Below are positions 17,233 through 26,719 of a stretch of 64,000 nucleotides of DNA, one piece after another. Below the pieces are notes generated by a model. The model searched no databases. It was not told the DNA's origin and was given only the letters and a program-made list of their open reading frames with translations. Positions within the stretch are counted from its first letter, which is position 1. Every line of letters begins with the position of its first letter. The translations under genes were made by a program, and so were the position numbers. The stretch is from Rhizophagus clarus (taxonomy: Eukaryota; Glomeromycota; Glomeromycetes; Glomerales; Glomeraceae): assembly GCA_015698045.1 (NCBI GenBank), contig BLAL01000208.1:1096420-1160419 (forward strand), in the 5' to 3' direction.

Positions 17233-17508
17233 CTATTTTGTATCATTATAGATACGTACTAGATTGGGGACGTCTTCTTGTAATCTATCAGCTGGCTCTC
17301 ATGTAGATTCATCTTCTGGATAGCGCTCCCATTTGACTAAGTATTGGAGTTGACCCTTTCTAGTACGATGCTTAATAATCCTTTCAGGTACATATCTTTC
17401 TGGCCGTCCTCTTATGACCGAATCAGGTGGGGCTCGCTGGGATTTCACTCGCTGGTATTTTATCTGTCATTGTATGTTAACACTAAGTCTTTCTGTATAA
17501 TAAAATGG
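17233..17508 (-). pseudogene. Chromodomain fragment (integrase C-terminus-like)
   Basis: The minus strand reads PERYVPERIIKHRTRKGQL, then QYLVKWERYPEDESTxEP..RLQED, an unmistakable chromodomain. The x is the invariant Trp of the TWEP motif and is encoded here by TGA (17299-17301). A second TGA lies upstream at 17467-17469. Chromodomains end many transposon integrases, including Ty3-type and Polinton integrases, and read histone marks to choose targets. No integrase core (DDE) is seen upstream; the frame closes at TAA 17509-17511, where an intron-like acceptor (CTAAC...TACAG) also occurs. It lies between the hypothetical protein and the end of the large polymerase, both on the same strand. Likely a remnant of an integrase. 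Confidence 0.7.
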
Positions 17509-17585
17509 TTAGTTTAAATTGTGAATAAAAAATCTAGAAAAAAAAATAAATAAATAAATATTAGCTGAAATAGCCGAGCTCATCT

Positions 17586-20500
17586 TTATAATTCCAAATC
17601 TGTCAATATTTCTTGAGGAATATTATTTCCATATTTTTCCAATGCAGATAGATATGCCAGAATTCGACAATCCCCAATTGCCCATGTCGTTACTCGGTCA
17701 TTTAATATCCATCTATTGGAGTCAAGTGGGTTGATGCTCCTTTTTGTCTGGCGGATTATATATGGAACGAAACGCTCATATCGTAAGAAGTTTATGGTTC
17801 GAGGCTTATCCTCCACACTATCTAGAATACAGCACTCATAAATATCAATAGTTAGTTTTTTTTTGACGAGAGATTTCTTGAGGCCCTTTGCCTTCTGTAC
17901 ATTTTTATACTCATCTTCGGTTTCCAATGCATAAAACTTTGATCAGTTCCCAGCGTATCTTAATGCCTGAGTTTCTGCAAACTCATCCTTCCACTTTCTG
18001 ATTACTTTCTTATTTTTTAGCTCCCGTATTCCGTCAGGAAGAATTACCCATTGATCTGCTGGAAGTTTTTCTAGTAGTGGATGCTCTTCAGGATAATCAC
18101 TAAAATCATAGAGGTCTGCATCCTCAATCATGTCGGCATAGACATCCTCAGTCTCTATTTTGATAATTAGTGAGTCAGTATCGGTATAACATAGTTTTGC
18201 ACGATCTCCATACTTGCGCTTAATATGATTATAGAAATTGTACATGAAATATTTACTAAGATCTAAAATTGATGCCCTGACATAAATTGGCTTATTTAAT
18301 ACAACATTTGTCTGCTTTTGATGTACTGCTATAAGATTGCTTCCATGAAATATCTTATGACCTACTAGTGCCAGTTCTGCTAACATTTTGCGAAGTCAGT
18401 GCTCCTCTCCTATTGGTCGTACTAAATCTACTCGTGAGTGATGTCAGACATCCTCCATAGTTTTTCCAAATACAGCATTGTTCATTAATTTTCACAAATC
18501 TTTTTTGAAAGCATTTTTGGCATCTCGACGTCGTATCGTATTGGCTGTAATATATGGTTCTAGCCATAGAGCCTGATCAAATTCTAATACTTGATAAATA
18601 TGCTCAAGCTCCATTCCTAGTTCGAGACATTGCTGGAGATTTTGGTAGTGGATAATATATCGGTCTTTAGTCTCTAATGTTGCTACCAATTTTTCTGTCT
18701 CAGCGAATTTTTCACCACTCAGTTTATCAATTAGGTCGTTATTTTGGTATGGATTAAGCTCATTGCGCTTAACTGTCCTACGTTCTGGGTAAAGCGGATA
18801 GTCAGTATGTGTTGGATGAAGGTGTTCCAGATATTTTAATTTTACTTCCCAAGCACTACCTCATTTAGTAGTTGGAGAAATAGACCGAATATCAGGCAGT
18901 TTGTCTAGGTCAAGCCACTGGAATCCTCCTGTTGGTAAATATTGTGACATAGCCCATCTGTATAAATTATTGGCATCTAAATATAGGAGCCATTTATTTG
19001 CCTTATGTTTATTATAGCCTTTTATTCTGGGAAAATTTGCTTTTGCTAAATGTCGTGGAGCCATAGAATTTCCACCTCGCATCCAGCATTAGACGAATTC
19101 GTGCATATCTTCTTGACCTTTATGAAATAATTCGAGCTTGACCTTAGTCATCTTTTTTGCCATGTCAAATGCGAATGATGGCAATGTAATATAGTTCAAA
19201 GGATCTAATCCAGATACTTCCTTCATTGTCATTCGGAATCGCTGAATTGAGTTCGCTAATATTAAAATATCGGTTCTTAGGTATAAATCATGATAATCTC
19301 CGAATGTTTTACACTCTGCTTTCTCCCATACATTTTGCGCATGATCATATTGCTTTTGACTGATGGTATAAATTTTTTCGTGCTCACAATCGTCAGCCTC
19401 CTTTAAATCATCCTCCTTACATTTCCCATTACACTTTTTGCCCTTTATTTCATGTTTGCACTTTTTACAGCCATTTTCACAATAATTTAGCCCACTTAGT
19501 ACTGTGTTAAATTCTTTTCTTGATGGGAGCTCTGTTCTAGAGAAGCGATCAGGATCATTCAATTCGTATGAGTACTCACTTTTTTGTGTAAGTAACGGAA
19601 GTAAATGTTGTGGAATACTTTGTGCCATAATTGGAAAGCATTTGGCTAGTTGCTCTAGCGTCCTTTCTTGTCCACGTAAGTTATTTGCTACTTTTTCTAA
19701 CAATGGGAACTGGAATTGACAGGAGTCTATGAATTTTATCTGACCAATTATTATCGCCTTATAATTCTCCATATTATCTGCAATTATTTCGATTTTGTCT
19801 TCACTGACTAAGCCCAATTCCCGTATTTCATGATGAAAGTCATAATGTTTCCCACCATGATATATCAATGGGATCTTAATCTTGTCTGGCTTTATTCAGA
19901 GTAGGAGATTACATCTACGATGCGCTAGACCACGATACTTTCTGGTAAAATGGTCATGATCTCTAACCCTGTTATCATTTATATCAGCTCGAAGACTCAT
20001 TTTACATAAACAGCATTTGGTTGCTTTTTTGAACGTATTTTCCTCTCCTATAGACAAACCTTCTGTACGATATATAGCCTCTGATAGGTTTTCTTCTGTA
20101 ACTTCACACTTAATTTTAACACAACCATGATGAGCACCGCCTATGAATTTTCTGGTTGAGTTGAAATATTTCACTTTATTATATCTGGTCTCCTGTAGCT
20201 TTCCTTCACATATATAACATTTTATGGTAGACTTATGTGTTCATCAATCTCGCTCTGTCATTATTATTTTTTCTGGATTGCGCAACTTTGGCTTAATAAT
20301 TTCCTTCAAGTCTTGTTGCATACTTTCCCATGATTCTGCAATTGAGTTTGGAGTTCGTCTTGCAATTTCTTTTACTAGCTTCCCATCCGTTTGCATTAGA
20401 ACATAACCATAATTATTAGGCTTCTGCTTTTGCAGTTTAATGGTCTTTTCTTTAATATCGTTTTTCTCTACTGGGTCACTATCCGCTTCTAGATCCTTAA

Positions 20501-21935
20501 CGAAATAAAATGGAACATTTTCCATGGCTCCATAGTTTTTGAATTTCATGATATGCATCCCCTTTTCAGGGAAAATTTCTCTTTGCCCAGCATTAGGATT
20601 ATTTCGTCCATGGCAGTTGTGCTTTATATGCTCTTGAAGCAGATCCAATCTTGAGAATGGGGCAATCATGCAGTGACGGCAAAAATATTTTCGCCCATGA
20701 TACTTATTCCAACTTCTCATAATTTGATACCACCCACTTTCTCCATTGATAAGACAATAATGCGTGTTTAGTCCTTCTGGTATGTCATTGATATTACGGC
20801 GATCTCTCAAGTCTTCCTCCCCTTCAGTAAATAATATTAAATCTACTAGATGTTCTCTTTGATAATTATATTCTGATATATGGAGTGGGTCCAACTTTCT
20901 AGTTGCCTGCTCTTTATCATTTTTTGAGGGTGCAGGATAAAATACATTTACTGAAAATGAGAGGTTATTTTCTTCGAATATGTCTATATCTCGTAGTGTG
21001 ACTGGAAAATTTATACCAGAGAAGTCTAGTATATTATCAAAGCGCCGTAATCTACTAATATCATGAAGATTCCTTGCTCTGCGCCCCTCTTTTCGAACTT
21101 CTTCACTAGCTAGATAAGCCTTTAAACACGCTTCAAAACATCTTTCATCTGTATTTTGCGGATTGATTATTCCTAACTGTGGTTTTGACCAAATCTTTGG
21201 TAAAGCAAAATGCGATCTACCTCGGAGTGGTTGATAAGCACTTATCTCGAGAAATATTTTTATTTCATATTTATATATCCAACCCGAATGCTGATTACGT
21301 TCCATTTCATCGATTTTATCTAAAATTTCATTATATTGACGTGAAACTGTTTGGTCTATTCGATCCTGGTGAATAATATTTAAAATTTCACTTGGAAATG
21401 CTATGTCTTGATCTATTCGGTGACCAAAACATCCCCCTTGTACAAACTGATACATATGAGCAATAAGAACTATCTTAATTTTTATTCCCCCTAAGCGTGC
21501 TAACTCTCTTCTGTAAACATCACTGATTTGGTCTTCGATATCCTCAAACATGGCTAAGAGATCTTCTCGATATTGATAAGTTTCTGGAATAATAGCAAGA
21601 TGATCGACACATAAGCATTCGTCAGAAATTCTTCTAGTTTCTACCAACCTTTTCAGAGCTGGATTTTCTATTCTTCGAAATAATATTTTGTCTTCTTCAG
21701 GTTCAAACTCATTATCAGTTTCTGATTCAGATTCAGAATCTAATGTATCTCCTTCATCAGCGGTCTCATAGTCACTGTCTCCCTCTGAGTCTGCCTCTGG
21801 CTCTTCTTCTGGTACTGGTGACTCAGAAGGTTTAGGTAATTCAGGTGGTACTGGTGCTGGGCCTCCCTAGCTTGGCAAAAGATTTCCAAACAATCGTCCT
21901 ATTGTGCCAGTGATACTACCAAGTAATCTGCTCAT
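17586..21935 (-). CDS. Large B-family DNA polymerase with zinc fingers and endonuclease VII-like motif; 8 in-frame TGA, 1 TAG, 1 TAA, no frameshift
   Basis: A single frame spans about 1,450 codons from the ATG at 21933 to TAA at 17586. In order: an acidic Glu/Ser/Asp segment; SHFALPKIWSKPQLGIINPQNTDERCF, the N-terminal block of Polinton/adintovirus-like polymerases; CRHCMIAPF...HIKHNC zinc finger; VKDLEAD (exonuclease I-like); CYICEG and CCLCKMSL...DHDHFTRKYRGLAHRRCN, a recombination endonuclease VII-like zinc/HNH motif; LLYLDANNLYRWAMSQ (motif A); KLMNNAVFGKTMEDV (motif B); CYTDTDSLI (motif C); KKAKGLKK C-terminal block. TGA codons: 20244, 20241, 19896, 18861, 18492, 18444, 18396, 17943; TAG 21867, TAA 19089 (lowest coordinates). 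The one in KDL-TGA-KLMNN fits an aromatic; the one after MEDV fits the Arg usual there. Zero indels over 4.3 kb. Confidence 0.8.
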
Positions 21936-22032
21936 ATTTTTCTCAAAAATTATATAATGTTAGAAAAAAGTTTAAAATAAAAATTATTTTGTTCGAATAA
22001 TTAGTGTTAGACATTTATTCAAAAAAGAAACT

Positions 22033-22314
22033 ATGGGAGGCGAGAAAAAGGAGATACCCTGGAATTTTTATTATTATCCATATATTCTTAGGACTGGAGA
22101 AGTGTGCAATCGGAGATGCTTTGACCCAAAGGGATGTACAGTCCATCAGAATTCACCTAAACAATATCCATGTATGAAACCTGAATGCGTTAAATTTACT
22201 TTCTCTGAATATGGTGCTTGTAAAAAACATTCAGGCAAGTTTCATTTTAGAGCATTTTATCAATGTCAGAAGCTTGCAAAAATTCAGGCTGATGACGGGC
22301 TAGTGCCAGGCTAG
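22033..22314 (+). CDS. Small Cys/His-rich zinc-finger protein, 93 aa
   Basis: The ORF reads VCNRRCFDPKGCTVHQ, then YPCMKPECVKFTFSEYGACKKHSG, with six Cys and several His in an arrangement that fits two zinc-binding loops. It is divergent from the large polymerase, with about 100 bases between starts, so it may share its promoter region. The end (DDGLVPG then TAG) runs into a GCTGATGACGGGCTAGTGCC string that resembles the hairpin repeat at 11 kb. No family recognised. Confidence 0.5.
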   Translation: MGGEKKEIPWNFYYYPYILRTGEVCNRRCFDPKGCTVHQNSPKQYPCMKPECVKFTFSEYGACKKHSGKFHFRAFYQCQKLAKIQADDGLVPG

Positions 22315-23295
22315 TGCGGGGATGTTCTGAGAATATTCCTGGAACCCAATATGTATGCATTTATAAAACTTGATTTTTTCATGTTTTGCATACATGCTCC
22401 GCTTCGCTCTGCAACTCTGTGAACATTATTTGTTCGCATGTTTTGCGTTCATGCTCTGCTTCACTCTGCCTATGAAAACCATATTTGCATTTATGATTTG
22501 CCTCATATATAGCATACATTAGAATATGGTAGCATATGGTCGAAATGATATAGCATCCATATTTGCTTCGTCCTAAAGGGCTCGCTCATATTCCTGCTAA
22601 TCATTTCTCCTATTGAATGCATATTCACTGGCATCGCCCTAAAGGGCTTTGCCAGTTCATACTTATTCTCCTATATCGAACAAGCATTCGTCATCGCTTT
22701 GCTCCTCCTCATGCTTGTTCTCTCTTGCTACCTAAGCAGTATGTTATTGGGAGGCAATTTGTATACCATATTTTGTGTATATGCTCCGCTTCGCTTCGCA
22801 GACTGTTAATACTGTTTGTTTTCATATCATGTGTACATGCTCCGCTTCGCTCCGCAGACTGTAAACACTATTTGTTTTCATATCTTGTATACATGCTATA
22901 GGGAGGCAATTTGGTTATATTATATGCGAAAAATTTATGCTATCCAGGATGAAAACCAAATAGGTTTTGGACTTGTTTGTGCCAAAGTGAAAATTTATTT
23001 TTTCATATAGGAAATAAATGTTTACAAAGCGAATACCAATCAAGAAAGCAAATTGATTTCCTTAAGGTCACGTGTATGTTTACAATGGGTTTACACTATG
23101 AGATTAATTTTTGATACCCAGAAAACCATCCTGAAACCCTGTAATCGAAATGTGCCAAAAAGCCTATTTCTTTACTACTAACTAGGTGGAACTTTACCTA
23201 TGACATGATAGAACGTGCCCTCAAATTAAAAGAAGTAATTTATATATTTTATATTTTACAAATTACAATAATTTATTTTTACTTTTCTTTATTTT
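22315..23295. repeat. Gene-free region with GCTCCGCTTCGCTC tandem repeats
   Basis: Two clear units of about 70 bases at 22,775-22,905 read TACATGCTCCGCTTCGC(T/C)... GCAGACTGT then TTTGTTTTCATATC; older copies with GCTTCGCTCTGC occur at 22,385-22,475. Two imperfect palindromes with CCTAAAGGGCT lie at 22,570 and 22,640. The rest, to the transposon boundary at 23,296, is AT-rich without ORFs. Confidence 0.55.
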
Positions 23296-23761
23296 CATCG
23301 GGAAATTTTTTTAGGGGATATATATCGATAGATAGGTCACATGATATATATCGATAATAATTGGACTTGTCGAGTAGTATCGATGTGGGTAAATGATGAC
23401 AAATTATCAGAATTTAACTAAAATGACAAATATCGATAGAGATGTATATCGATGGAAAGGTCACATGATATCTATCGATAATAATCAGACTCGTCGAGTA
23501 GTATCGATACGGAAAAGATGATTACTTATCAGAATTAAGCCTAAACGATAAAAGTCGAGAAAATTTCATACGATAAAAATCAAGAAAATTCAAATGATAA
23601 ATATTGAAAATATTCATTGTGATTACTAACGTAAATTTATTTATTTATTTATAATAATAAAATTCATAATAAAATTCATAATGATAATAATTATAATTAA
23701 TTATAAAATATTAGTATGCCACCTTAAAATAAAACATCACTTTCCAACCTATGAATAATTG

Positions 23762-25575
23762 CTAATCATCATAAAACAAGTCATCATGCAACATTATTAA
23801 TGTATCATCACCTCTGAGAATTACATCTGTTTCCTCCTCCTCTTCAAAAGGGCCTGTTTTCAGGATTTCCAGAACTTTTTCCCTCAATATCTCCTGTGCG
23901 TCATGTATAGTAAAACCTTCTTTTTTTTCGAATAAATCCTAATAAAGTATTAATTCGAATTTTATCTAACTGAATAGATTTCAAATTATATAAATTGGTT
24001 TAAATAACAGCCACATACCTTAAATTTCTGATATCGTCGTTCTAGAGGTTTTTTCCCATACTCTACGTCAGGGTAGCTAGGATTCAATACTATATCGCAT
24101 ATCGCTGACGTATAAATATAGATATTCTGAAATGACTCGTCAGTATCAGATATTGCAGAAAATGCGAGTTTTGTTATATTTTCGATTACATTATCATTAT
24201 CATCATATAACTTATTATAACACTCTTTAACTTGTGGTAAATTTTTCCAGCTTGTTATATCTTGCGGGCTTTTTCGTTTATTACCACTTATTGATTGTAG
24301 ACCGAATTCCTTAAAAATAGCGCTTTTCACTGCTGCAACGTGTACTCCTTTCATATCTTTCATTTTTCGCATGAGCTATAAAAGAAAATAAAAAATCTAT
24401 AATGATAATCAAAAAATTTAAATTAAACACAACAGTTATGATTACGATTATTAATGATAATCACTATAGAATGATGGCATCCTGAAAATGCGTTCGTCTA
24501 CTCTCTATAGCCTACTTCACGAAGATAATCAGGATGATGTTGATTTAGCCAATTTTCGAGCTCCAACTTAAAATTTTCAAAGGTAGGCCACATATTGTCC
24601 AGAAAGGATTTATTGCACACCGAGTTATAACCTTCCTATATTAGTGTGTGATAATAAATAATTGCAATTATATTGTGATTTGGTGACGGATGATATAAGA
24701 GAGAATAGCACCAGGTTTTCATTAGAAACTTACATCGAAGACCTTTTCGTTTAGGTCAATTTTTTTCTTTTTCTCATTTTGCAACTTAATCTGGTTCTGG
24801 ATCCATCTGACTTTCTCGAGCGTCTCATTATGTAATTCATATAGAGCTCATATTTGCCTACCTTGTTTTATAAGCATGTCCTCGCAACTTTTTCTGCTTT
24901 TAGGAGGTTGGACATTGATCTCCGGTGTTTCTTCTGCAGTTGTAGTTGACGAGCTTCTTCCATGCTCAACAGCTGGCGTGGTCGGCCTACTGCGCCATAC
25001 ATTTTCTCTATTTGTTTCTGGTACAAGCGTTTCAGAATGTTCATCGCCAGCTGACATTAATGTATTAACCCAGTAAATTGTATTAGGTGTAATAGATGTA
25101 AACTGAAATGAAATGTCGACAATTTTCGAGTCTGGAAATTATCACTTACTTTGCTTTGATTATCTGCCATATGTTTTGAGTTGTTTAGAAATATATTCCT
25201 TTATCCTTCGAGTGTTATCTAAAAAATAAATGATTGATTATGAAAGGTTTATTAACATAATATCTAACAAATCATAATAAATATATATGGATCATTACCT
25301 TTTGCTAGTGGTGTAGTTTGCGAAGATTCCGCTACTACTTCCATTTTTTCTTGATCACTATCTGATCCCTGGTTACTAGTATCTGATTTTTTGGCTGTCT
25401 CTTTAGTTTGTGAACTAATAGTATCTGATTCTTTTGTAGGCTCTTTAGCTTGCGAAGTATCTTTCCGCTTTACGATTTTTCTTGGGCCTTCTTGTTCATT
25501 ATTATATTCATTATTTGATTCCTGAGACTGTTTATTTTTGTTAGCTCTAGTGGAATATTTTTGTTTTTTTGGCAT
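23762..25575 (-). pseudogene. Accessory gene of the Plavaka-like element, left copy (multi-exon, decayed)
   Basis: Same gene as the one at 48,797-50,609. It begins MPKKQKYSTRANKNKQSQESN with a basic, Ser/Thr-rich exon, followed by exons with SAGDEHSETLVPETNRENVWRS, a Trp-rich exon (MWPTFENFKLELENWLNQHHPDYL) and MKGVHVAAVKSAIFKEFGLQ. Relative to the right copy a CGA has become TGA at 24,848-24,850 within the third exon. The family and function are unknown to me; the analogous position in CACTA elements holds DNA-binding accessory proteins. Confidence 0.6.
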
Positions 25576-26719
25576 TTTTTTAAAAAAGGTTTGAAACAAA
25601 TTAGTAAAAAAAGAAAGATATAAATGGTTAGACTAAAGAAGAGCGAAGAAAAATTTAGTATAAAGTGGAAAAAATAGCGAACGAAAAAGGATTGAAGAAG
25701 AAGCAGATGAAAAAGGATTGAAGAAGAAGCGGACGAAAAAGGATTGAAGAAGATTTGAATGTAAAATCAGAGATAAAAAAAGTTTAAAAAAAAGGTTGGA
25801 AAAGTATCCTATATATAAACTTTTCTAAAGTTTGATAAACTATTTAGATCAGTAAAACTCGATATGACGCGTAAATAATTATAATGCATACTAATTAAAT
25901 TATTATAGCGACGCGTTATTAATTGTAATGCATAATTAAAATATTATAACGATGCATATTAGTTAATTGTACTTAAAATTAAATGGATTAAACAAGGGGA
26001 TAATGATGCATATTAGTTAATTGTACTCAAAATTAAATGGATTAAACAAAGGATAATGACGTATATTAGTTAATTGTACTCTAAAATTAAATAAATTCGA
26101 GGGATAACAATGTATATTAGTTAATTATAAATAAATTCGAGGGATAATGATGCATATTAATTATTTGTAAATAAATTCGAGGGATACGGTAACAATGCAT
26201 ATTAGTGTTAATTGTACTCTAAAATTAAATAAATTCGAGGGATAACAATGTATATTAGTTAATTGTAAATAAATTCGAGGGATAACGATACATATTAATT
26301 ATTTGTAAATAAATTCGAGGGATACGGTAACAATGCACATTAGTTAACTGAAAATATCCAATCATAGTAGTAAATGGTATCGATCTCTTTCAATTACTCA
26401 AAATTAAATAAATTATTTGAAAATTTAACAATACAAAACAATACAATTAATCGAGATATAACGATACATATTTAATTGTTGTACTCAAAAATTAAATAGA
26501 TCAACAATACAATTAAGAAAAGTCTAAAAATATCTGTATTGTTTACTAATAAAACTGATCGTTGTCTACTACTAGTAAAGCTGAAATAATGAAATATATA
26601 TATTACATCATTTTTTGGTTTTGTTCAGGCAATAAATTCCGTTTTTACTAGTTTTGTTCAGGCAACAAATTCACTTTCATAAAATTTGGTTCCGTTCACT
26701 ATTGCTAAAATCACTTAAA
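25576..26719. repeat. Central divergent region with 50-60 bp A/T repeats (left copy)
   Basis: Between the two divergent genes lie at least eight diverged copies of a unit with ATGCATATTAGTTAATTGTA and AAATAAATTCGAGGGATAA (25,900-26,345). The region presumably contains both promoters and may bind the transposase or accessory protein. The unit is repeated in the right copy. Confidence 0.65.

Noticed and set aside
9847-20246. Selenocysteine as the meaning of in-frame TGA
   Set aside because: Sites fit Trp, aromatic or Arg positions rather than Cys/redox sites, there are too many per gene, and no SECIS-like element was seen.
1-22000. Mitochondrial plasmid or mitochondrial DNA origin (to explain TGA)
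   Set aside because: An intact nuclear-type Tc1 element, F-box and Crinkler-like genes with TGG-only Trp, and A32/Gag genes do not fit a mitochondrial linear plasmid; mitochondrial ancestry of the polymerases themselves is not excluded.
1-22000. Part of a large endogenous nucleocytoplasmic giant virus
   Set aside because: Gag, retropepsin and a short protein-primed-type PolB point to a small element; no major capsid, RNA polymerase or mRNA-capping gene is seen.
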